64,000 nt of DNA from Beta vulgaris subsp. vulgaris (taxonomy: Eukaryota > Streptophyta > Magnoliopsida > Caryophyllales > Amaranthaceae): the NCBI RefSeq assembly GCF_026745355.1, contig NC_079202.1, positions 61,904,806 to 61,968,805 of the forward strand, given 5' to 3'. The notes below the pieces were generated by a model. That model was not told where the DNA came from. It saw nothing but the letters and a program-made list of their open reading frames with translations, and ran no database searches. Below are positions 23,671 to 35,145 of this stretch, in pieces. The position numbers were made by a program, and so were the translations under genes. How positions within the stretch are numbered: position 1 is the stretch's first letter; every line of letters starts with the position of its first letter.

Positions 23671-23927
23671 GTACACTTGGGTGTATCAAGTTCATGGTAC
23701 ATTCAAGATTATTTTCTCCAAATGAGCAAAACGAACAAATGAGCAAATGAGCAAACATTTCTACTCGTTTAAGAAAATGAGCAGACACTTTTATTACAAA
23801 ATGAGCAAATGTAAATGAGCAAAATGCCCATATGAGCAAAAATTTAGTGTCAAATGAGCACTTGAAATTCTAATTTATTACAAAAATATCTTTGAGTGTA
23901 CCATGCTCATGGTACACCCGGGTGTAC
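23671..23927. mobile_element. Terminal-inverted-repeat element with AAATGAGCAAA core (~257 bp)
   Basis: About 45 bases at the left end, starting GTACACTTGGGTGTATC, are matched in reverse complement by the right end. The right end finishes in the 16-base palindrome GTACACCCGGGTGTAC. The core contains repeated AAATGAGCAAA words. A related fragment with TTTTGCTCATTTG words lies near 54600-54660. The superfamily is not certain. Confidence 0.7.
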
Positions 23928-24402
23928 CATGAGTGAACTCATTATCATTTATGTATTTTCAATTCGTTTCGGTTTTTTGTGAACCCCACTATTATGTCAA
24001 TTTGCTCTTTGGTGTCTTCCTTATAATGAATATGCATGCGAAATTTAACAAATGTTATTTTCTCCTTAATGATGAATATCAACGAAATTTTACTAACTTT
24101 TATTGATTAAAACTTATTCAATTGTGTCTCTATTATATGAATTGAAGTTACAGAGGATTTTTTATGAAAGCTAAATCTTACTGAATAAATTGATTTCTAT
24201 TAGATGAAATTTATTATTACTAAGAAAAATGATGAACACGCGAGTTGATTTTTTTTAAAAAAAACTTCCTTCGTTTTTTTATTTGCATCATTGAAGTATA
24301 TGATACATGGATACGAGAGAGAAGAGAGAAAAAGAGAGACAAAAAAGGACCCTATGTGATAGGGGTCCGATGTTCTGTCCCACTTTCTTATATCATTATA
24401 TA

Positions 24403-24960
24403 TAGGGATGGCAATGGGTCCTGGGCTCGATCCAGACCCGCCAGAACCCGACCCATTTATAAGGGTCTGGGTCTAGAAATTTTAGACCCAATGGGTCCGG
24501 GTCGGGTCTGGGTCCCAAAGAGCGTGGTCGGGTCTGGGTCCGGGTCCACATATGCTAGACCCAGACCCACCCCGCGGACCCATTTACATATTAGAATTTT
24601 TTTTTTTACCTAAACTCTAAAATTTTATGAGAGACATTAACTTTATAAGTTGTAACATTTTAATATTTTATCAGTTAATTCTTAAAATTTTATTTAGAAA
24701 ATTCTTTAACCATGGATACAAGAACCTATATATATTAGGGGGAAATTTTTTAATTACATATATTTAAAAATGTGATGAAAACTTAAAATTAAGAAAGACC
24801 CGTTTAGAACCCAGTAAGGACCCATGGACCCGTTAGACCCAGCGGGTCTAGGTCTGAAAAATCTAGACCCAACGGGTCTGGGGAGGGTCTAGGTCTGTGA
24901 AAAATAAACGGGCCGGGGTCCAGGTGGACCCGACCTAGACCCGCCCCATTGTCATTCCTA
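24403..24960. mobile_element. hAT-like element (~558 bp)
   Basis: The left end TAGGGATGGCAATGGGTC and the right end GACCCGCCCCATTGTCATTCCTA are inverted, with 8-base flanks ATTATATA and ATTATATG. Dense GGGTC/GACCC subterminal repeats give rise to a spurious ORF at 24245-24613. No transposase. Confidence 0.88.
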
Positions 24961-25576
24961 ATTATATGTGTCACTCAATATTATCGATTCACATCATTAG
25001 GTATAAATAAACTTCTTTTTTTAAAAAAATAAACAATGCAAAGAGTAATTGACATCAACCAATAAGATTAAGTGGCACGGTAATAGTATGAATAAATACG
25101 GCATAAGATTTTTTTCTATGATAGGAGAGAAAAAGAGAAATTATATGGTAAAAATGTCAATGTTGCAGGTAATTAATATGCAATTTCCCAAAATGAGAAA
25201 CATTATTAGTGTAAAGAAAAACAGATGAAGTATTATCTATTTTAATGCTATTAGAACCCGCAACAAGGGCGAACTTGAAATTAGCTATCGCAAGAGATAT
25301 TATAATCTAGCTTCTATCAATATCCATGAGTCGCCTCTTCAGTATGAAAAGTCATTGTTATCTGATCTTACCATTTACTTCGTATAAAAATAGTTACTAG
25401 GCTTCCCTCTTAGCAAGATCTTATGTGTCGAACTTATTTCGTAGTTTGATTTTGCAAATATGTTCTTTGCCTGTAACACCCTTATATTTCGGTTAAGCTC
25501 GGTTTAATTTAGCTAGTTTTTCTCACAATTTCAGTTCAATTTAATTCAACTAGACTCACTTCTGTATAGTTCAGAC

Positions 25577-25824
25577 TAGAAGTGATCATTTTGACCCGGC
25601 CCGATTTTCTTTTGGATTTGGGCGGGTTTTGGGCAAGCCAAAAACGATTTTTTAGTATATTTTTTGGCCTGACCCGTTTTGGCCCGTAAAAACCCGCTAA
25701 TTTAGGCCCGAAATAGCGGGCTTTGGGGGCAAAAATTCGGCCCCAAATTTAGGCCAGGCCCGGCCGATGTACATTTTTTTGCCTCGTCGCGGCCAGGATT
25801 TGACCCGGCCCATAATCACCTCTA
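25577..25824. mobile_element. hAT-like MITE (~248 bp)
   Basis: The left end TAGAAGTGATCATTTTGACC and the right end GGCCCATAATCACCTCTA are inverted, with 8-base flanks GTTCAGAC and ATTCAGAC. The interior has GCCCG/CGGGC words. Confidence 0.85.
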
Positions 25825-26158
25825 ATTCAGACTAATAGATTGATTGTCTCATATCACTTGCGTTGTGTTAACTTCTTTCTGAACTGATCACAATACTAAT
25901 TACTGAAAAACTCAGCAATTGTCCTTTCGTAACTTTCCTGATCCGTTGATCGCGATGTACGAATTAATCAGTAACATCAATCAAGAATAATTGAATCGCG
26001 CATATGAAAATCGACTTCTTTTTTTCTCTTGGCGTCATTGACTAAGGGTGCTAAAAGACGATCGAATCTTTAATCTTTTTGTTTTGCTTTTTACACTTAT
26101 TAAATGACCCAGCAAGCAAACCAAGTTCTTTCTGCGTTGTGGTTCAATAAAACTATAA

Positions 26159-26772
26159 GCCTCCGTCATATAATATAATGTTTGTTTCTTATTGACACGA
26201 TTTCTAAAATATACTTTTGACTCTCAATATCTTCAATTCCGTATTAATAAAAATCTAAAAAGTTGGTATTATAAAAGCGCATATTAAGACGAACCTAACA
26301 AGATTCTACATAAGTATGTCTTTTTATTTGAGTTTAACTCTCAAACTCGCCTCCAAACTTCATAATATGCCACATCAGCTTTTCACTAATTTTTAATTTT
26401 ACAAACTCACTTCAAACTCATTCCGATATTATACTTTATTCCTCGGACTCTCTTCAAACTCACACATGTCATTTTTTACTCAGCAAAAAAAAATATCATT
26501 TACATGGTAAGAGTCTTGAATATCAAAACCCAGCTCAAGACTATCTTATTTTGATTTTATTGATTCAATCAAATTCAAATAAGATAATTTTGTCCGAGAC
26601 TTTACTTAAATAAGCCGAGTCTTGTTGAGTCTTACCATAAGACTCCCCTAATCAAGACTCCACTTAAGACTCCCAATATTTTTACCTTTATATATTGAAA
26701 ATATTTAGTCAAAACTTAAAGTTTGACCTCAAAAGAGAAAAAAACAGACGATATATTATAAAACGAAAGGAG
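26159..26772. mobile_element. Stowaway-like MITE with internal insertion (~610 bp)
   Basis: The left part, CCTCCGTCATATAATATAATG with the family words AATATCTTCAATTCCGTATT, and the right part ending GATATATTATAAAACGAAAGGAG are inverted. The middle, about 26335-26690, is not part of the family consensus seen in the other copies and is probably a later insertion. Confidence 0.6.
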
Positions 26773-27759
26773 TACTACATCTATATGGTACCAAATCAAA
26801 CTAATATAATTGGACGAGAATGAAATTATATGATTAATTAAACGTTACACGAGTGTTATTGTCATACCTAAAACTAATGTTGTCTGCATGCTATATGTCA
26901 CTTGGGACTATTGACAGCAAAAGGTCGAATAATAAGCTGAGACAAGGTGCTCTAAAAGCGTTACGAGCATATATCATACATGTCAATGGAGCAAACAGAC
27001 AAAACAAGAGGGAGATGGGAGAATCAGCTACAGCAGGTCATGTTGTTATATATCCAGTGATTTACGGACTGATACTAGTGATAAAAGTGGTCCGATTTTA
27101 TTTTACGAAAATGCTATAGAATGTGAAATATATTTCATAATGCAGTTGTCTCTCATAAGTATTTCAAAATTACGAAAAAAACTTAAATAGACCTAATGCA
27201 CATTAAGTTTACCAATTTGTCGAATTTCTTATCAATTGGGTTGGATCAAACATACAAATGTTTTAAATGTTCATTCGGGTTAGGCTGGATCATCCCGTAT
27301 GAGGCTATGACCCAAAGTATTCAACCGATCAAACCGGGTCGGAATTAAGGGGGATAGATGAGGGTGTGTAAAGAGTCCAAACAATATATGGTTCTAAAAA
27401 TTACAAGGGCCCTATAAATATAATTTCTAAAAAAATTACTTTAAATTAGAGGAAATCACCCTTGTTTCCCAGTCTTTATTTTTTTGAAGGGAACCCTCAA
27501 AAGGCACTTAATTAATTAGATCACTCATAATATCATTCTATTATTTTATTGCCTAAACAGTAAACAAACATTTTAGTAAAACAAAAATTTATAATATCTA
27601 TATGTCTTCCAATTAATCTTATGTGTAGCGGTTGTATAATAAATTTATTGTCAAAACAGATCATTTTAAGTCAAAATAAGTCATTTTTCAAGTCAATATG
27701 GGTCACTTTAAAACAAACTGTAACTTTTAACCTTAAATAGCATGCACTTCTATGTAGTA

Positions 27760-27963
27760 CTCCTCCGCTTTTTTTTATTTGCTACATTTTTAATTTGGAA
27801 AATCAAACTACTAACTTTGACCCATTATTTTGATCTTATTTATAAGTAAAAATATAGTTATATGTGGTTTTGTTAAATTCGTCTTGTAGATTCATATTAT
27901 CAAAATTTATAATCTTGAAAACCGTGCAATTCTAATGTAGCAAACAAAAAAAAGTAGATGGAG
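27760..27963. mobile_element. Stowaway-like MITE (~204 bp)
   Basis: The left end CTCCTCCGCTTTTTTTTATT and the right end AAAAAAAAGTAGATGGAG are inverted, with TA at 27758-27759 and 27964-27965. Confidence 0.8.
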
Positions 27964-28786
27964 TAAATAAAAGCGGTCTGTTTGGAACATATAGTTACCT
28001 CTAACAAACTATTGTACACCCGTCTCATATAAAGATTTGCATATTTCTTAATATATATTTTTATTGGCAGCGGATGGAAGTCAAAAGTTAATGTACACGG
28101 TAATATTTTTTGAAAAGATAAGAAGAAATTATCCAATTTGTCCTCAACTCCTCATACATGGCCCCCACCTAGAACCTCATTACGAAGAAATAATTCATTT
28201 TGTAACAAATTCTATTTATAACTTCACCTATGATGAGCCCATCAAAAAGATTTCTCGCAACAATTCAAAATATTTCCCAAACACAAAAACTAGTTTCATT
28301 TTGATCTTGGTGCTCCATATCTCCAACTTGGTTTCCCACTTTCCTGATTGGACAATTTTATGATAAAATCACAATGTCCTTTCTTCACTTCACTGGTTAT
28401 TTTTAGCTCATCAGGGTTTACTAACTTGCACTTCGAACATATTTTGGTGTGTCATTTTTATTGGTTTAAGTTTTTTTTTCCCTTTTTCACCACTATAAAT
28501 TAGTCATGACGGAATTATGATAAAGTAAATAATGAAATAACTAAATGAATGTTACAACGACATTACTTAATTAATTCCTTTTGCCGTGGAATAAAAAGGT
28601 GGCGAATAGAAGCTGTAGCCCCACTTTGAACAAGACTTATCTCCTTATTACTGAATTTTTTCCTTGAATAATGCAAAAGTGGGTTTTAATTCCCAAAATA
28701 TGCCCAAAAAAATTAAAATTCCCTGCGTACCGTCCACGTAGGACGGCGCGCAAGAAAATTGTTTTTTTTTTGTTTTAACCCACAGA

Positions 28787-28873
28787 AACCGCTACTCAAA
28801 GTAGCGGTTTAATTTTAAAATAATCCGCTACTCTGAGTAGCGGTTTATAAATATAAACCGCTACTCTGAGTAT
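28787..28873. repeat. Cluster of three short palindromes
   Basis: AAACCGCTACTC and its reverse complement GAGTAGCGGTTT recur. A palindrome lies at 28787-28811 with AAA-type centre, a second at 28826-28844 (CCGCTACTCTGAGTAGCGG), and a third half-copy at 28857-28873. Each would form a stable hairpin, and any two can also pair with each other. Confidence 0.85.
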
Positions 28874-29407
28874 TTTATACAAAATCTAGCTACTCTTCCG
28901 TTCAATCCTCTACATGATCATATTCCTCAGTAAAAAGTATTTGGTCTCCTTCTTAACATATTGTTCAAATCATTCAAGATATCCCAGCTCTTCTTTGCTC
29001 TTTCTCTTCATATACTGTACTATTCGTCATGTCTATCGGGAAGCAAATAAATCAACAGATTGAATCGCCAACATTGATCATTTAATTAATTTTTCAGTTT
29101 AATATAAATGATTGTACTCATTCTGCTCTTCACAAGCTGGAGCTTCCTCGTAGGCAATGTCTCCTTCCTTTTTTCATCATTACCTTTATATATATATAAA
29201 AAAAAATCCTCACCTTATGTTACAAAACGCTATGCAACTTACGTACGTCACATTATTATTGGTGTGTAGTATTAAAAGTGTAAAAATTTAAACCGCAGAA
29301 TAATTACCCTTATGATAACCCTTTGACTTTAACAACTAACGCCATGATATATACTACTGCATAATCATTCCTAAGATAACGAGCATGTTTTTTCACTTGG
29401 TATTCTG

Positions 29408-31916
29408 TTATATACCACTGTCCGACACGTGGCATAATGGGTCAATCCCCAAAGAAGGTGATGATGATCTTGTAAAACTCCACAAATGATCAATGTCGTT
29501 GCTGCCGCCATAGTTATTATCCAGTGTGGTTGTAGCACTAGTAATAGTGTGGTACATCTTATGATCTCCTGATGATGATGTTGATGATGATGATCTCAAT
29601 GGTGGTAATTCATCAACATCATCATGCTGATGATGATGAACATCATGATGATGATGATGATGATGATGATCAGTTGATGATGGTGAAAATATGGATGCCA
29701 TAGTTTCTGTAGTTTGAGTATTTAAGTGAGTTGCAACAAGTCTGTCTAGGGTAGCCCAATCACTGAGTTCACTCAGCCCGGTTTCCGAGTTAAAGACCGA
29801 GTTGGGATCGGTTTCGATTTTCGCCATTGAAACGAGGTCGTTTTCAGGTATTGTTTGGTAGTAGCTAGCTACTAAGAGTGTGCTTGGGCTCTCAAGGTTT
29901 GGGAGCTTCATGAACTTATCAACTTGGTTTTGGGAGGATGACTTTGTAATATTATTGTTGTTGATCATTTTTTGAGATTTACCCCCCATAAATTGAAATA
30001 TTTGCTCCAAGGCCCCTTGATCATCATGATCATGATCATGTTCATGGTCCTGGTCATGGTCATGGTCATGGTCATGGTCATGACATGGGGAATCAAGCAT
30101 GGTTGATGATGAATGTGTTTCTGATGGTGCCATGGTTGAACACTTGATGGGGCTATCTAGGGCTTTGACATTGTTCTTCTTCTTGAATACTCTACAAACC
30201 ACCCATCCTTCTTCTTGTACAAATTCTCCACTTCTCACAATTGTAATAACCTTCATACATTATAAAATAAGATCACATGAATTTTTTAAATTAATAATCA
30301 TTATTATATTATCACGTTAAAAATTGACTCATACAGCCGATCTTAACCTACTGATGATCGAGAATAAAATATTGTTGTTATTGTTATTGTTATTGTTGGT
30401 GCGCTTGTCAATGTTGTATTTATGTCACAAAAATGTCTATGATTATAAAGATTGATATATCGGTATATTAAAATTTATTTATCTCATCAGTCCCAATTTG
30501 ATATAGCAAAGAAGGTATTATTTTTCAATAGTACAATATACTTACATGAGTACTAGCTAATATGATATGGCTATTAAAGAAATTTTTCATTATGTGGTTT
30601 CTAATGAGAACATACCAAATTAATGATAGAAGCAGCTGATTAGCCAGTCATTATTAGTTTCTAATAATAGGAGTTAGGTTACAGTTCGTTTTCTTATCCC
30701 GTCGTACTACAAATTTCATAGAAACATCACTTGAAAAAGCATATAGTAGTATATCTGAATACTTATACCTTTTTTTTTGACTTGAAAACCTATATACTTG
30801 CGTAGATCACTAATTGGCTATAGCTAGCTCAATCAATTAGCTATGCAACTAAGTAACTAATACTTTCAGTAGACTTACATACTTCCTTCATAACAAAATA
30901 AATGTTACACTTTAACAACACATTTTTTAGACAATTTTATAAAGAGCGGAGAGATAGAGAAAAAGAAAAAAAGAAAACTCGTATAACAGGGAGTGTAACA
31001 TCTATTTTGTATTTTGTTACGAGGAAGTAAATAATCTCAAAATAAAAACATTGGAGAATATAACATGAAGCTAGTGATACTCGATCAAGTTCTATGCTGA
31101 GTAGTATAAACTACAGTCTATTTGTAGAATATACTATAGAAAAATGTGAAAAGTAAGAATAATACAATATTACAATCATTATAAAAAACATATAGAATAG
31201 TTTTGTTTTTAAGAAAAAATAGAGAATTGTCCTATAAATATATAGCACTTATATATACTTTACTATTATTTTTTTTCAATGAAGGAAAAGAAAAGATAAA
31301 CAATCTTACATGGGAGTCATTGTTAGTGTTGGTGCTTTCATCAAGACGATATTCATGCATAATCCAATCAGATTTTTGACCATGAGGAGCTCTTCCTTTG
31401 TAGAAAACAAGTGTTTTCCTCATCCCAATCCTCTTACAATTACTATAGATCACCTTATCTCGCCCCGTGGCCTTCCAAAACCCGGCAATAGTTGCCCGGT
31501 TCGTTCTTGTTCCAGTAGGGTACTTCTTATCTTTATGACTAAAAAAGTACCAATCATTTTGTGGTGTCGTTCCTATCTTGCATTTTTCTGAAAAAAAAAA
31601 CGTCTTTTTTTACATTTTTTACCTATATAACATACGCAACAGACAAAAAGAATATTTCACACGCACATAGATACAGTATACATAGATACAGTATAATAAT
31701 ATCGCGTTTTTAGGGGTACGTATGTAACATACCTTGAATATCCCAAGGTTCGAGCTTATTGAGATCAACTTCAAGAATAACATCCAAATCAATCTTCTCA
31801 TTAGCAACCTTTTTTCTAAGGTAATATAGCAAGAGTTCCTCTTCAGTTGGATGAAATCGGAAACCAGGAGGTACCCTTGATTGCCCATTTACAGAAATAT
31901 TCATTTTCTCTCGCAT
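29408..31916 (-). CDS. NAC transcription factor, NST/SND1-like
   Basis: Three exons join in phase: 31916-31733, 31587-31310 and 30250-29408, giving 434 aa. NST/SND1 proteins are nuclear activators that switch on secondary-wall cellulose, xylan and lignin genes in fibres and similar cells. The NAC domain spans about residues 15-180 with [79 protein letters not shown] and [13 protein letters not shown]. Motifs after the NAC domain support the NST group: [24 protein letters not shown] and the C-terminal [19 protein letters not shown]. Both introns lie where NAC genes usually have them. A second in-frame Met (MNISVNGQS) lies five codons in and may be the true start. Residues 211-231 are an Asp-His repeat and 348-366 a His-rich run, both extending unstable codon repeats. 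The acceptor of exon 3 is weak in pyrimidines but is the only one in phase. Intron 2 holds a MITE. Confidence 0.92.
30882..31027. mobile_element. Stowaway-like MITE in NAC intron 2 (~146 bp)
   Basis: The left end CTTCCTTCATAACAAAATAAATGTTACAC, shown by its first 20 bases CTTCCTTCATAACAAAATAA, is inverted relative to the right end TATTTTGTTACGAGGAAG. TA flanks lie at 30880-30881 and 31028-31029. Confidence 0.82.
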
Positions 31917-32124
31917 TAACTACACTTACTCTTATGATTACTATTAATTAAGAATAGTTTAGAACATGATCTAAGAAGTTTAATTAATTAAGAGGTAGAT
32001 TAAGAGAGAATAAGAGAGAGAAAAATAAGGGAGACAAAAAAATATTGGAAGAGAGATTCATGAATTGATTAAATCATTGATGTCAACTATGGTGGTACCC
32101 GAACTGGGGTATAGAGTGGTCTAT

Positions 32125-32132
32125 TATTTATA
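32125..32132 (-). promoter_or_regulatory. Probable TATA box of the NAC gene
   Basis: The minus strand reads TATAAATA here, about 210 bases upstream of the ATG at 31916. It would give a 5' leader of roughly 180 bases that is rich in GAGAGAAT repeats (31985-32030). Position and sequence fit a plant core promoter; there is no direct proof. Confidence 0.45.
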
Positions 32133-32531
32133 TGAAAAAAAGGTAGCTAGGGCAATATAATATAAAGTCCAAAAATACTATTGGTGGGTGGTAGTGTGGT
32201 ACTAACTAGCTAACCACCTTACTAGGAAATTTTCACATTTGCTATGTTATCTTGCATATGTAGCTCGTGTAAATTGTATACTGATATTATTATAATGATA
32301 TTGATGGACAAAAAATTTGATATCCTAGGTTTAGCTTAGACAGTTGTGAATTGCACAGAGAATAAAAAGTTCATTTTTTTATTCAGTAATTTGTTTACAT
32401 AGTAAATTTAAGGTATATTTTTCATGATATCCTATGTCGTGCACTTTATATAAAATAAAAGGATGGTCTTCCTCATTAATTCTGTCTATATTTTAAAGTA
32501 CTAGTTTTAAGATAGTTAAAAAATTATATTA

Positions 32532-33409
32532 GGGAAAATTCCTCAGGTACTCCTGAGGTTTGGCGTAATTCCCAAATTACCCCCCACATTTGGGGAATTC
32601 CTCAAATGCCCCTGAGGTTTGTGTTTGGGCTCAAGATACCCTTACTATGTACGGAACCCTAACGCCGTCTGATTTTCTTTCTCTCTCCCAAATTTTCCCT
32701 CTCCTCCCATTCTGCCACCTGCTACCAAACCCCCCCTCACTCCGGCGTCGGCGACCTACACCCTCCTTTCCCCATTCCCGATTCCCTTACCCTCGACGTT
32801 GGCGCCAACCAGAATAGCAGAACAACAGCCTAGGGTGGTGCCTCGGGTGGTTTTGAGGGCGAGTTAAAAGGTTTGGGGGCGGCGTATCTGGGTGGGGAAG
32901 GGGAGGGGGTCGACTCATGATGGGAGACACAGAAGGGGGGCCATTTTCGAAAGGGGGAAAGGGGGGAGGGGGTGGTGTCGGGGTGGGGGAATCGAGAATG
33001 GGGAAGGGAGGGCTAGGGTGGGGTGTCGAGGGTGGGGGAAAGGGATAGGGTGGGGTCGTCGGGAGGTGCTGCTGTTCTGGCCGGCGAAGGGAAGAGGGTG
33101 GGGTCGTCGGGGGTGCCGCTGTTCAGTCCGGCGAAGGGAAGAGGGTAGGGTCACCGGCGCCGAAGTGGGTGGTGGTCGTCGACTGTTGGTCGCCGGCTGG
33201 GGGAGGGGGGTTGGCAGTGGGTGGGGGAATGGGAGGAGAGAGAAAAATTGGGGAGAGAGAGAGGGAAAACCTAACGGCGTTAGGGTTCCGTCTATACTAA
33301 GGGTATTTTGAGCTCAAACACAAACCTCAGGGGTATCTGAGGAATTCCCCAAATGTGGGGGTAATTTGGGAATTACGCCAAACCTCAGGGGTACCTGAGG
33401 AATTTTCCC
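32532..33409. mobile_element. Mutator-like MITE with long terminal inverted repeats (~878 bp)
   Basis: The first ~150 bases, starting GGGAAAATTCCTCAGGTAC, are matched almost base for base in reverse complement by the last ~150, which end GTACCTGAGGAATTTTCCC. Nine-base flanks ATTATATTA (32523-32531) and TTTATATTA (33410-33418) differ by one base, as expected for Mutator-type insertion. The core is strongly G-rich on the plus strand. The ORFs in it (32892-33311 and the reverse frame) are Gly/Arg or Pro/Arg composition artefacts. Confidence 0.92.
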
Positions 33410-33418
33410 TTTATATTA

Positions 33419-34644
33419 AGATATGAGTTTTTTTTTGTCAGAGACAACCTTTTAAATACAACTTTTTGCGAAAGACAATTTTTTAAATTTTTTTGGGCAA
33501 CTTCGGACCTTAATGAATTTTTTTTGTGAAAAACAACCTTGACCAGAAATCTGAAGTTGACTCACCGAATTTCAGTGTTGACCATAGTAAATGAATCACG
33601 TGCCCTCACGTGATTTTATTTATCCCGAATTCCCCCCGTTTCCCTCCTTTTACCCCCTTTAATCATCTCACCATTACTCACCTCACAACACTCCATTTTC
33701 AGTTCTTCCTTCCTCAATAGATCGCCGAAATTAGCCCTTGAATCCACCGGAAAAACACAACCCAAACAAGCCTCAAGGATCATCTCTCTCCTCTATTTCG
33801 GGCTACTGCCCACAACACCAACACCACCACCGCCTGCCACCTTGCAAAGTAATGTGAACCACCCACCACGCCCCACTGCTACCGTCGTTCCTCAGCCACT
33901 AACGCACCTGTCCGCCACCCTTCCGCAAGCCTCGCTTGATCCCTCCCTCTCGCCTACAACTCCTATATTCTCTCTCGTTGGCACTCACGCACTCTTAAAC
34001 GCGAAAAAAAACTTTTTATTATCAATTAGATCACTTTATACTAATTCTTGCTAACCAAGTTACATATTATAAATTTTCACACAGTCAAATTTATATCAAA
34101 AATTCAGAATAGTAACATATACTCCTGGCTTGATACTATATATCACATGTTTCCCTTTCTTTCAAGAGCCTGAATTTTCTCTCATTTCCATTGAAATATG
34201 TCCAATTTTACAATATTGTTTTGTGGGCCATAATACTTATCCATCTTTTTTTTATTAGGAAAGATAATTGATCCGAACACCAGCTCATACTAAGCTAGCT
34301 ACTAGCCTACAGGGTACACCAGTTCATAAGTAAATGCCCCAACAACATATTATTAGAATGAGAATTTTGAATCCTAGAAAATGCTCCGAAATTCAAGATG
34401 GTATTGTACTGAGCTACCACCTCTTCCCCGTTGGGTTTCTAAACCCCATACCTTATGGGTTTGAGGTATGAGTTTTAATTTAAATTTATTAAATAATTAA
34501 ATAAACACTAGGTATGGATTTTGCTCATTCTAAACCCATACCTGATACCAGAATCATGTGAACCAAACGCTCCCTAAGAGATATCTCGCATTCTTTATCC
34601 AAGATAAAAACAACATAACATGAGACCTTTTGAGCAAGTTTATA
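33419..34644. other. Intergenic region, mixed repeat debris
   Basis: A T-rich stretch at 33426-33560 is followed by a more GC-rich block at 33600-34000 with CCACC/CACC words and a proline-rich ORF at 33842-34054 that matches nothing I recognise. It may be a captured gene fragment, but no family is evident. Confidence 0.4.
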
Positions 34645-35145
34645 CTTCATTCTTAGCAAACTAAATGTTATACTTTGACTTTCACACTTCTGGATGCAAT
34701 ACTTTAATAATTACTCCCTCCGTCCTATAATATAGTGCCTACTTTATTTTTGGTGGGTCAAACTTTAAAATCTTTGATTGAATATTCTCATTTGTATATA
34801 TAAAAAAACATATTCATGTGGGATCTTGTTAGATTCGTCTCAATGTGTAGTTTCATGATATCAACTTTTTATATTTTTTATTAATATGGAATTGAAAATA
34901 TTAAAGGTCAAAATTACATCTTGGAGACCGTGTAAAAAAGAAACAAGCACTATATTATGAGACAGAGGGAGTAATAACTTTAATTATGTATTAGTAAAAA
35001 TTATATCAATATTATGAATGTATACATTAAAATGAATCTAACAACATATCAGTCGATTTTATAAAACTAAAAAAATACATGGTCAAATATAGTAGGTGAA
35101 TAGTGTAACTTTCAGAGTTTAACATCTATTTTGTTATGGAAAAAG
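34645..35145. mobile_element. Stowaway-like MITE interrupted by another MITE
   Basis: The left end CTTCATTCTTAGCAAACTAAATG and the right end CATCTATTTTGTTATGGAAAAAG are imperfect inverted repeats with TA outside both. The interior is split by a second Stowaway-like element at 34714-34971. Without it this element is about 240 bp and belongs to the same subgroup as 30882-31027. Confidence 0.72.
34714..34971. mobile_element. Stowaway-like MITE nested inside another (~258 bp)
   Basis: The left end CTCCCTCCGTCCTATAATATAG and the right end CTATATTATGAGACAGAGGGAG are inverted, with TA at 34712-34713 and 34972-34973. The interior carries GGATCTTGTTAGATTCGTCTC, shared with 51321-51577 and 61584-61838. 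Confidence 0.9.

Larger units (their letters stand above)
26773..29407. other. Intergenic region downstream of the NAC gene
   Basis: Holds one Stowaway-like MITE at 27760-27963, the palindrome cluster at 28787-28873, and a GGGTTAGGCTGG/CCGGGTCGG stretch at 27240-27345 that looks like a hAT fragment. ORFs such as 28064-28363 show no recognised motif. No gene is called. Confidence 0.5.

Noticed and set aside
23700..23880. CRISPR-like spacing of AAATGAGCAAA words
   Set aside because: The words are too short and irregularly spaced, there are no cas genes, and the setting is eukaryotic. They are the core of a terminal-repeat element.
24245..24613. 122-aa ORF
   Set aside because: It spans the border of a hAT-like element and its GGGTC subterminal repeats; no protein family is visible.
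26853..27119. 88-aa ORF
   Set aside because: No recognisable motif, no splice or promoter context, and an ordinary length for chance in this composition.
32892..33311. 139-aa Gly/Arg-rich ORF
   Set aside because: It is the G-rich core of a Mutator-like MITE. There is no domain, and the opposite strand is open too.
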